From UBA2882 sp964619485 (GTDB lineage Bacteria; Bacillota; Clostridia; Lachnospirales; Lachnospiraceae): a stretch of DNA of 16,135 bases. Numbering within the stretch: position 1 is the stretch's first letter; every line of letters starts with the position of its first letter. The translations under genes were made by a program, and so were the position numbers. The stretch is taken from contig CAZUCI010000065.1 in NCBI GenBank assembly GCA_964619485.1, positions 1 through 16,135 of the forward strand, read 5' to 3'. The notes beneath the pieces were generated by a model that worked only from the letters and a program-made list of their open reading frames with translations, did not search any database and was not told the origin of the DNA. Positions 7,449 through 13,902 of this stretch are shown here, piece after piece.

Positions 7449-8296
7449 ACTCTCTCCCCCTTTGACATCATGGTCATAATTTCATCGATACTACCGTTTT
7501 CTACCACAATCTGTGGATAATTATCCATGTAAAACTGTTTCTGATTTGTCAGAAGCATATAGCCATAGCTCTCTTTCAATTTATAAAGGATGCGTGATCG
7601 ATCCATGGAAGCATACTGCTTCTCATCAACCTTTAATACGGCATAATCCGATAACAGTACATCCGTATCCTCATGAAAAATAATTTTACCTTCCTTTAGC
7701 ATATAAATATCATCACAAAAGTTCTCCAGGTCTGAGGAAATATGGGAACTGATCAGAATTGCCCTTCCTTCTACCTCCATATATTCACGCAAAAGTCCCA
7801 GCATCTCATCTCTTGCCAGAACATCCAGCCCAGAGGTTGGTTCATCCAAAATCAGCAGCTGGGCATTATGGCTTATCGCCAGAAGAAGCTTCAGCTTTGC
7901 TCTCATACCGGTGGACATATCCTTGATTTTTTTGTCAAGCGGCAGTCCAAAGGCTTCACATTTCTGCAAAAACCACGGCTTATCAAATGCATGATACATA
8001 CTTTCCATCACCGGAATTACCTTGCCTATGGTGAGGCTTCCGCTAAAGCATGCCTCTGCAAGTACAACTCCCAACCGCTCCTTATCTGTCAGAGAAAGCT
8101 TATTATAAGGCTTTCCAAACAGTTCGATTTGTCCCCCATCGATACGAATCAAATCAAGAAGTGCCTTGAAGGTCGTACTCTTTCCTGCGCCATTGGCTCC
8201 GATAATTCCCGATACCATTCCCTCCTTTACCTCCAGAGAGCAATTCAGTTGAAAATTATCATATTTTTTCTCTAAGTGATCAATTTTCAAGATCAT
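7445..8296 (-). CDS. ABC transporter ATPase of a YtrA-controlled exporter
   Basis: The 283-residue ATPase starts at ATG 8296 (MILKIDHLEKKYDN), with GGAGG 7 nt upstream. An ATG at 8374 overlaps the regulator stop as ATGA, but it would add 26 residues unlike any ABC N-terminus and has no SD, so it is rejected. Motifs are Walker A GANGAGKST (33-41), a degenerate signature MSTGM (127-131), Walker B LLILDEP (147-153), SGLDVLARDE, and the H-loop in SSH (His185). No glutamine stands where the Q-loop is expected (VVLAEACF). The degenerate signature is common in YtrB/BcrA-like ATPases. The roughly 80 C-terminal residues form an accessory domain. The gene lies between its regulator and its permease. 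Confidence 0.9.
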   Translation of the reverse strand: MILKIDHLEKKYDNFQLNCSLEVKEGMVSGIIGANGAGKSTTFKALLDLIRIDGGQIELFGKPYNKLSLTDKERLGVVLAEACFSGSLTIGKVIPVMESMYHAFDKPWFLQKCEAFGLPLDKKIKDMSTGMRAKLKLLLAISHNAQLLILDEPTSGLDVLARDEMLGLLREYMEVEGRAILISSHISSDLENFCDDIYMLKEGKIIFHEDTDVLLSDYAVLKVDEKQYASMDRSRILYKLKESYGYMLLTNQKQFYMDNYPQIVVENGSIDEIMTMMSKGERV

Positions 8297-8370
8297 ATCT
8301 ATTCCTCCATTCCCTGGCATAAGGTGTCGCTTTAAACGTCCAAATCCTGATGCCTTTGCACAATTGTTTT

Positions 8371-8739
8371 TCATTCAATCAGCAGCTCAAATAATTCCTT
8401 CATTTCCTCTTTGTTCATTCCGCAGCTTTTTCCAAGTCTGATGGCCTCATCCAGACTGGCTTCCACCCGCTTGCGATTCTCCTCCTGCAAAAGATTCCCG
8501 TTTGCCCTTGCAATAAAGCTGCCCTTGCCATGGATGGTAACAATAAAACCTGCACTCTCCAGGCTGTCATATGCTTTTTTAACAGTCAGGGCACTGATTT
8601 TTAAATCCTTTGCCAATGTCCTTACGGAAGGTAACGGCATCTCTTCTTTCAACTCTCCACTCATAATCAGCCCCTTGATCTGCTCGACAATCTGATCATA
8701 AATCGGCTGCATGGATGAATTATTAATTATGATTTTCAT
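8371..8739 (-). CDS. GntR-family transcriptional regulator, YtrA type
   Basis: A 122-residue regulator with the short architecture of the YtrA subfamily. The N-terminal winged helix (about 10-75) contains PIYDQIVEQIKGLIMSGEL, PLPSVRTLAKDLKISALTVK and the wing GFIVTIHGKGSFIA. A helical tail of about 45 residues serves for dimerisation instead of a ligand-binding domain. The start is ATG 8739, with AGGAGG 8 nt upstream; a TTG at 8760 would place the SD inside the gene. It is first in an operon with an ABC exporter, the usual YtrA arrangement. The promoter carries five phased ACAGT/ACTGT half-sites, so it very probably represses its own operon. In B. subtilis the ytr operon is induced by lipid II-binding antibiotics; the inducer here is unknown. 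Confidence 0.92.
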   Translation of the reverse strand: MKIIINNSSMQPIYDQIVEQIKGLIMSGELKEEMPLPSVRTLAKDLKISALTVKKAYDSLESAGFIVTIHGKGSFIARANGNLLQEENRKRVEASLDEAIRLGKSCGMNKEEMKELFELLIE

Positions 8740-8760
8740 AGTCCATTCCTCCTGATGCAA

Positions 8761-8805
8761 ACAGTATATAACAGTGTATAACTGTTGTCAACTGTTATAT
8801 GCTGT
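8761..8805. promoter_or_regulatory. Phased operator array (five half-sites, 10-bp spacing)
   Basis: Plus-strand pentamers begin at 8761 (ACAGT), 8771 (ACAGT), 8781 (ACTGT), 8791 (ACTGT) and 8801 (GCTGT). Their starts are exactly 10 bp apart, and the orientation inverts between the second and third, giving AACAGT-TATAC-ACTGTT on the minus strand. The array covers the whole -35 to -10 region of the GntR promoter. This is a strong candidate operator for the GntR protein encoded just downstream. Confidence 0.75.
8763..8791 (-). promoter_or_regulatory. Consensus promoter of the GntR-ABC operon
   Basis: On the minus strand, TTGACA (8786-8791), a 17-bp spacer and TATACT (8763-8768) make a near-perfect promoter. 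Transcription would begin near 8756, leaving a leader of fewer than 20 nt with AGGAGG right after the start. A promoter this strong covered by repeated half-sites fits tight repression. Confidence 0.88.
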
Positions 8806-8843
8806 TTGTTTAGATGTTTTTTCTAACCTTTTTATATTTTCAG

Positions 8844-8891
8844 ACAAAAAGAGTCACATGAAGGTTTGATATGACCCTTCACGTGACTCTT
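8844..8891 (-). terminator. Strong Rho-independent terminator
   Basis: A 16-bp stem (arms 8849-8864 and 8876-8891, one G-U pair, 11-nt loop) is followed on the minus strand by a run of T. It starts about 18 bp after the stop of the membrane protein gene ending at 8910 and insulates the GntR promoter from upstream transcription. Confidence 0.93.
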
Positions 8892-8909
8892 CAAAAATCT
8901 ATATTTATT

Positions 8910-9980
8910 TTACTGAAAACCTGCAGACTGTCTTCTGGATAAAACCGAGTTGACCATTCCCACCAAATCCTGTCGAAGTGCTTTTTCCAACCGTTCGTCG
9001 TAGCCAAAGAAAATATCCGGAATAGTATGGCCGATTGCATCCATGGCATCATCTGATGCCCTTTTATTTTTCATGGAAATCATATAGCTCTTTCCATCCA
9101 TTGTGATAAGCTTAAGTGCGTAGGTTTTTCCTGTCGGTATCAGGTTTACTGAATGCCTTGTGACATGTGGATATACCCACAATATTTTCTGTGTTTCCAG
9201 CAGAATATTGTCTGCCCCGCCCCCTCCATATAAAAAGAAATCAGAGGCAACACGAATTCCAGAAACCTCTGGTGTATTTCTGTAAAAGGTATCCAGACGG
9301 TTCATTGCCATTTCCCTGTTTCCGGTGCTGTCGCAGTAAGCGAGAATCATCTTCTGTCTCTTTCCTGCAAGTGCCTGCATCAAAAGGAAAAATCCCACTG
9401 TAATTAATATGACTGCAAAACCACATACTACCCAAAGCGTGAATGGCTCCTCTGTTCCAATCTGATCAACCATCAGACAATAGGGAAGAAATGCCTGTGC
9501 CTCTTCCTCCGACCAGCCCAGCTCACTGACATATTCCTGATAATACTGCAGGCTTTCAGCTGACAGCTCAACAATAGTTCCTGTTACTGACAGCACAGGG
9601 GTATCATCCAGTGCCTCAGTCTCTCCATTCATATACTGCTGTGTTGCTTCCATAATCCAGTTAGCATCCGAAAGGTACTTCTTTGGAACCGCTATTCCCA
9701 TATATTCTTCCTCACCGACCGGAAGGAAATACTCTCTTTCAACTATACTGCTGTCCGCTGTTGTTTCTGCGTAGTAGTCAACCAAAACATTGACTTTCAC
9801 ACTGGCTCTTTTTCCCGCTGTCACCTCAGAGGCTGATGCCTCATTCAGATTAACTGTTGGTCGAAGCAGCGTCGAAAGTGAACTCCACTGAGCTATAATT
9901 ATCACCACACCGACAGCCCACAAAATTGCAGCCGCAACCAAGGCCTTTTTGACAGACCTCTTCCTCAAATCCTCGTACAT
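8910..9980 (-). CDS. Two-helix membrane protein of unknown function (paralogue 1)
   Basis: A 356-residue protein of unrecognised function; it may belong to DUF6709, recalled from memory and unverified. Helix 1 is at about 13-31 and helix 2 at about 181-203. They enclose an external domain of about 150 residues with EREYFLPVGEEEYMGIAVPK and end in a cytoplasmic domain of about 150 residues containing RLDTFYRNTPEV, SDFFLYGGGGADN and IFFGYDERLEKA. The same blocks occur in the same order in the next gene upstream (10068-11240), so the two are tandem paralogues. AGGGAG lies 7 nt before the ATG. The 87-bp gap to the paralogue has no terminator, so they are probably co-transcribed, ending at the terminator at 8844-8891. 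Confidence 0.8.
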   Translation of the reverse strand: MYEDLRKRSVKKALVAAAILWAVGVVIIIAQWSSLSTLLRPTVNLNEASASEVTAGKRASVKVNVLVDYYAETTADSSIVEREYFLPVGEEEYMGIAVPKKYLSDANWIMEATQQYMNGETEALDDTPVLSVTGTIVELSAESLQYYQEYVSELGWSEEEAQAFLPYCLMVDQIGTEEPFTLWVVCGFAVILITVGFFLLMQALAGKRQKMILAYCDSTGNREMAMNRLDTFYRNTPEVSGIRVASDFFLYGGGGADNILLETQKILWVYPHVTRHSVNLIPTGKTYALKLITMDGKSYMISMKNKRASDDAMDAIGHTIPDIFFGYDERLEKALRQDLVGMVNSVLSRRQSAGFQ

Positions 9981-9995
9981 AGTTTTTCTCCCTCT

Positions 9996-10049
9996 AAGAA
10001 ATCATATAGAAACCAAGAATCATATACAAACTAAGAATCATAAATAACT
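9996..10049. repeat. Three degenerate 18-19 bp tandem repeats between the paralogues
   Basis: Consecutive units begin at 9996 (AAGAAATCATATAGAAACC), 10015 (AAGAATCATATACAAACT) and 10033 (AAGAATCATAAATAACT). They fill most of the gap between the paralogous genes, just upstream of the SD of the second. No function is apparent. Confidence 0.7.
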
Positions 10050-10067
10050 AATGATTTTTCTGTCCGT

Positions 10068-11240
10068 CTATTCCACCAGTTCCGTACTGTTCATACCGAT
10101 TTCACGTGCATGTACCTGTGAAACTACACTTTGCAAATTTTCCTTTATCATCTGCTCCCTCTCCTGAGAATATCCAAATAAAATAAAGGGACGATTTTTG
10201 CGAATCAGATTAACAATCTGACTGACCTCCTCTACTTCTTTTTTCCTCTTCATGCATATTTTATGTGACTTTCCATCATCAGTTACAATCGTAAGTATCT
10301 GGTTTTTGCCCCAGTTTTTTGAAAAAACAAACAATCCTCCAATCGAAGCTACCGACAGAACTCCCAGCACATTGAGCAAACCTCTCTCCTTTTTTCTGGT
10401 ATCCTCCTGATTGGCATAAATCCACAGAAGCTTGGGGGATTCCAAAAAAACATCATACTTACTTCCCTTTCCTGAATATAAGAAAAACTCACTGGACATC
10501 CTGGCATTTCCAGCTTCCGGTGCTGTTTCATAAAAACGATTCAGCCTGGCAATCATTGCTTCCTCATCGCCCCTCTTAACAAATGCATGTATCTCCTTTT
10601 GATACGCTCCACTTACCGCTCTGATTATCTGAAAAACACCAGCTGCCAAAAACAGGAACGCAATACTGTTCCAAAAATAAAATCCGAACCTCGAACTGTT
10701 TCCAATGCAATTTACTTTGATGGAATAAGGCAAAAACATCTCATGCTTCTGTTCCTCTGTAGCATCCAAAAGATTTAAAAAATCCTGATATTTCTCTTTC
10801 TCATAAGAATCCATTTTCATTAAAGAACCACTGAACTTCAACGCAGTTATATCGTTTATTGCGTCCTTTTCTCCTTCAAAATAACGATTGGCTGCCGCAA
10901 AATTTGCATCTGCAGCACTGACATACTCTTCTGGAATCACAATTCCAATCATCTTGTCTCTGCCAATCTGCATCACATAGCTTCTTTCGAACACATCACC
11001 GCTTTCTGATGAAGAAAGCTCATCATAGTATCCTAATATACTCTGGACCTCGCATTCAACACGCCCTTCCCTAAGCTGTGATTCGTCTGTTATATTAACT
11101 CCAACTAAATTCTGTACCGGTGAAAAAAGCACCTTGATATTTCTCCATTGCGTTGCAAAAATTAAAATTCCAATGACCAAACAAACAATTGTGCTTGGCA
11201 GCACGCGCAAAAGAGCCTTCTTTTTCAATTCTTTTTTCAT
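10068..11240 (-). CDS. Two- to three-helix membrane protein of unknown function (paralogue 2)
   Basis: A 390-residue paralogue of the next gene. Helix 1 is at about 12-31 and helix 2 at about 186-208. The external domain carries ERSYVMQIGRDKMIGIVIPE and the conserved FLPYSIKVNCIG just before helix 2. The cytoplasmic domain carries RLNRFYETAPEA, SEFFLYSGKGSKYDVF and ILFGYSQEREQMIKENL. It differs from paralogue 1 by a hydrophobic insertion near residues 288-308 (NVLGVLSVASIGGLFVFS), which may form a third membrane segment. Its SD region is near-identical to that of paralogue 1 (ttctccctctaagaaat on the plus strand upstream of both), pointing to duplication of the whole unit. No convincing promoter was found in the 163 bp upstream. 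Function unknown; possibly DUF6709, unverified. Confidence 0.8.
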   Translation of the reverse strand: MKKELKKKALLRVLPSTIVCLVIGILIFATQWRNIKVLFSPVQNLVGVNITDESQLREGRVECEVQSILGYYDELSSSESGDVFERSYVMQIGRDKMIGIVIPEEYVSAADANFAAANRYFEGEKDAINDITALKFSGSLMKMDSYEKEKYQDFLNLLDATEEQKHEMFLPYSIKVNCIGNSSRFGFYFWNSIAFLFLAAGVFQIIRAVSGAYQKEIHAFVKRGDEEAMIARLNRFYETAPEAGNARMSSEFFLYSGKGSKYDVFLESPKLLWIYANQEDTRKKERGLLNVLGVLSVASIGGLFVFSKNWGKNQILTIVTDDGKSHKICMKRKKEVEEVSQIVNLIRKNRPFILFGYSQEREQMIKENLQSVVSQVHAREIGMNSTELVE

Positions 11241-11299
11241 AAATCTTCTCCCTCTAAGAAATTTATTAAAACCATTCTTTTAATCATATCCTAAAAAGC

Positions 11300-11338
11300 G
11301 AAAAAATTCTATTGCCATATTGTCTAAGAGTTTTTTCC
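11300..11338 (-). terminator. Weak terminator-like hairpin after the MATE gene
   Basis: On the minus strand, GAAAAAACTCT pairs with AGAATTTTTTC (one mismatch) over a 16-nt loop, followed after three bases by TTTTT. The stem is mostly A-T and lies about 65 bp past the MATE stop. The rest of the gap (11241-11403) is AT-rich, with one 7-bp inverted repeat (ATTAAAA/TTTTAAT) and no clear promoter. Confidence 0.3.
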
Positions 11339-11403
11339 AGCCTTTGTGAAAAATACCAGTTTTATATGAGGGAAAAGTCTATGAAATAAACATTAATTTA
11401 AAA

Positions 11404-12792
11404 TTACTCACCCGACACAATATTTTCCAGCCAGATATCACTTCTTACCAGGAAAAAGCCTATGATTCCCTTGATAATATCCATTCCCTGAACCAGTGTA
11501 AACACCAGCAGCAGCGGAAGATTTGTTAAATGCGACAGGCAATAGGCCACCGGGATAATCGCAACCCAGGTAAAAACACTGTCAAACAAAAAGGTGATTC
11601 CAGTCTTTCCACCTGAGCGCAGCGTAAAATAGGTGGCATGGGTAAATGCATTAAAAGGCATTATCGCCGCAGAAATCAAAATCATATCACGTGCCATCTC
11701 TTTAACCGGAAGCTCCGTCTGATAAATGTTTGGGAAAATTCCAGCCAAAAAGGACATAACCACAGCTACTCCTGCACAGCAAAGTACGGAAAAAGTAATC
11801 AGCTGTGTATCCTCCCTCTTTGCCTGTTCTATTTTTCCGGCACCAAGAAGCTGACCTACCACAATAGAAACGCTGCTTCCAAGTGCAATAAAAACCACGT
11901 TAAACACATTGGTGATTGTAGAATTAATATTAAGAGCCGCAACCACCGTCAAGCCTCGGAACGCATAGCATTGTGAGGTAATGGCAACGCCGATGGACCA
12001 GAATACCTCATTCAAAATAAGAGGAAGCCCTTTTACAAAAATCCTTCTGGCAAGCTCTGCCGGAATCTTCATGGTCCTGTAAAGGCCCTTCATAAATGGG
12101 AATTTGTCCCCATGCCTGTGCGTCCATACGATAATAATTCCCACCTCAACAAAGCGGGCAATACAGGTCGCAAGCGCTGCACCATTTGCTCCCATCCTGG
12201 GCATTCCCAAATGGCCAAAAATAAAAATGTAATTAAAAAACAGATTTACAAATATAGCCACAATTCCTGAAACCATAGGAACAATTGTCTCTCCGCATTC
12301 ACGCAGTGTACTTGCATAAATCTGTGAAAGTGCAAACGGTAAAAGCCCAAACATCATTACATACAAATACCCCTGCCCCGCCGCAAAGGTTGCTGCGATA
12401 TTGCCGACCTCGCCTCCGTCATGCAGATAAAGATTGATGATTGGTTCACTGGCAAATCCAAACAGACAGAGACTGGCTATAAGCATGATTCCAACGGAAT
12501 AAAACTTAAAACGCACCGCATTCTGCATGCCCTTCTGATCACCTTTTCCATAAAATTGTGCTCCAAAAATTCCCGCACCGGAAATTGCACCAAACACACA
12601 GACGTTAAAAACAAACATCAGCTGATTTACAATGGAAACCCCTGACATCTGATCTGTTCCCAGCTGACCCACCATAATATTATCAAGCATTCCCACCAGA
12701 TTGGTAATTCCATTCTGAATCATAATGGGAACTGCTATAAACAGTACTTTTTTATAAAACTCTTTATTTCCAAAAAATTTATTTTCTTTCAT
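11404..12792 (-). CDS. MATE family multidrug efflux transporter
   Basis: A 462-residue protein with about twelve membrane helices in two related halves, the standard size for MATE (NorM/DinF-like) antiporters, which expel cationic drugs or metabolites using a Na+ or H+ gradient. Typical features are the N-terminal IAVPIMIQNGITNLVGMLDN with an acidic residue in helix 1, VGQLGTDQMSGVSIVNQ, the second-half VGQLLGAGKIEQAKRED, and the end FLVRSDIWLENIVSG. The SD (GAGAGAGGG, 10 nt before ATG) falls immediately after the stop of the DUF2971 gene 18 bp upstream, so the two genes are very probably co-transcribed. Substrate cannot be predicted. Confidence 0.93.
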   Translation of the reverse strand: MKENKFFGNKEFYKKVLFIAVPIMIQNGITNLVGMLDNIMVGQLGTDQMSGVSIVNQLMFVFNVCVFGAISGAGIFGAQFYGKGDQKGMQNAVRFKFYSVGIMLIASLCLFGFASEPIINLYLHDGGEVGNIAATFAAGQGYLYVMMFGLLPFALSQIYASTLRECGETIVPMVSGIVAIFVNLFFNYIFIFGHLGMPRMGANGAALATCIARFVEVGIIIVWTHRHGDKFPFMKGLYRTMKIPAELARRIFVKGLPLILNEVFWSIGVAITSQCYAFRGLTVVAALNINSTITNVFNVVFIALGSSVSIVVGQLLGAGKIEQAKREDTQLITFSVLCCAGVAVVMSFLAGIFPNIYQTELPVKEMARDMILISAAIMPFNAFTHATYFTLRSGGKTGITFLFDSVFTWVAIIPVAYCLSHLTNLPLLLVFTLVQGMDIIKGIIGFFLVRSDIWLENIVSGE

Positions 12793-12810
12793 GTTCTGAA
12801 TGCCCTCTCT

Positions 12811-13782
12811 CTAAAAACGCACTGGCATTCCAGACCGTCGTATGGACTCTTCTCCTATGGGATAATGTCGTTCCTCCAAAAGTGTCGCTACACCGTCTCT
12901 GGCATCCTCAAAGCTTACCAGTGCTCCAATAGTTAATCCCTTTACTATATTCTTATTTGGAATCAGAATATCAATATATGGAACCAAAATGCCCTTCTTT
13001 TCCATATAATCTATTTTCAATTCCTGGTTTCTCTTCATATGCTTTGGCACATAGAGAACATAACGTACTTCGTGCTCATGCTTAAAGCAGTCATGCTTAT
13101 ACATCAGCTCAGCTCGCAGAAGATAACCTGACAGAAGCTTCTTGACCATTTCCATATTTCCCTCAAAATGCGCCAGTTCTTCAATCCATCTGCAGAAGGT
13201 TGCAAAGGTTTCCCCTCTGTTTTCATTGGATACATCCACATAATCAATCTTATAGATTCCCCAGTTGCTTCGGTCCAGACCCCCCCACTTTGACTGGTAC
13301 AGACCACTGAGCAGCAAATTTTTAAATTCAATATTATAGCCCATTCCTTCTGTGTCCTTAATATAATAATTCCACATTGGCAGGGAATCAGGAAGTGAGG
13401 AAAAGCAGCAGATATAAGCATCATACTCATCATATACCATTTTGCCAGCACCACTTCCCGACTCCGGTGTGGCAATATAAAAGCTTTTCTCTCCACTCTT
13501 TTTCAGTCCAATAATTTCATCATAAAAGGATTTCCCTATTTTCTGTTCCCTCAACAGTTTATTGCAGGCGCTTTTATACACATCAAGGATAACCTTGCCT
13601 TCGCTTTTATCGTTCACAAATCCGTATTTGGTAAACCGAAGAACAATTCCCTCCTCACGCAAAATCTTTTTTAACGCACTGGCTGAGGTATAATGAAAAA
13701 GCGCCCCCTGATCCAGCTGTCTGTTACATTCTGCACTCTGGCTAAACATTTCCATGGATATATCATTTAAGCTTTTATTCAT
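12811..13782 (-). CDS. DUF2971 family protein
   Basis: A 323-residue soluble protein without signal peptide or membrane helix. It matches the DUF2971 pattern: LFHYTSASALKKIL (28-41), LRFTKYGFVNDKSEG (48-62), YICCFSSLPDSLPMWNYY (123-140), GMGYNIEF (146-153), and HEHEVRYVLYVP towards the C-terminus. The conserved Tyr, Asn-Asp, Cys-Phe-Ser and Met-Trp positions suggest an intact domain. The biochemical function of DUF2971 is not established; members occur scattered in genomes, sometimes near defence genes. The start has only a weak AGGAAAG about 14 nt upstream, so expression may be low. A partial promoter (TTAAAG, 17 bp, TTATAG) can be drawn upstream but is weak. It pairs with the MATE gene 18 bp downstream. 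Confidence 0.8.
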   Translation of the reverse strand: MNKSLNDISMEMFSQSAECNRQLDQGALFHYTSASALKKILREEGIVLRFTKYGFVNDKSEGKVILDVYKSACNKLLREQKIGKSFYDEIIGLKKSGEKSFYIATPESGSGAGKMVYDEYDAYICCFSSLPDSLPMWNYYIKDTEGMGYNIEFKNLLLSGLYQSKWGGLDRSNWGIYKIDYVDVSNENRGETFATFCRWIEELAHFEGNMEMVKKLLSGYLLRAELMYKHDCFKHEHEVRYVLYVPKHMKRNQELKIDYMEKKGILVPYIDILIPNKNIVKGLTIGALVSFEDARDGVATLLEERHYPIGEESIRRSGMPVRF

Positions 13783-13847
13783 ATAATCACGCTGCTTTCC
13801 TATGGCTATAATGATTTTCTATATTTTCCTTTAATTATTTTTCTTTC

Positions 13848-13900
13848 TTTATTTTTGTTTCTTTTCTTTATTTTTGTTTCTTTTCTTTATTTTTCGCTTC
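13848..13900. repeat. 19-bp polypyrimidine/polypurine tandem repeat
   Basis: Two identical copies of tttatttttgtttcttttc (13848-13866 and 13867-13885) are followed by a third copy that matches for 9 bases, then diverges. On the transcribed minus strand the run is almost pure purine. It begins 2-3 bp past the stop of the EAL gene and lies about 65 bp upstream of the DUF2971 start. There is no hairpin terminator in this gap. Confidence 0.9.
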
Positions 13901-13902
13901 TG

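Noticed and set aside
8297..8374. ATG at 8374 as start of the YtrA-linked ATPase
   Set aside because: The ATGA overlap with the regulator is attractive, but there is no SD, and the extra 26 residues do not resemble ABC sequence. ATG 8296 has GGAGG at ideal spacing.
13848..13900. CRISPR-like array in the tandem repeat
   Set aside because: Units are directly adjacent, without spacers, and low in complexity; no cas genes are present.
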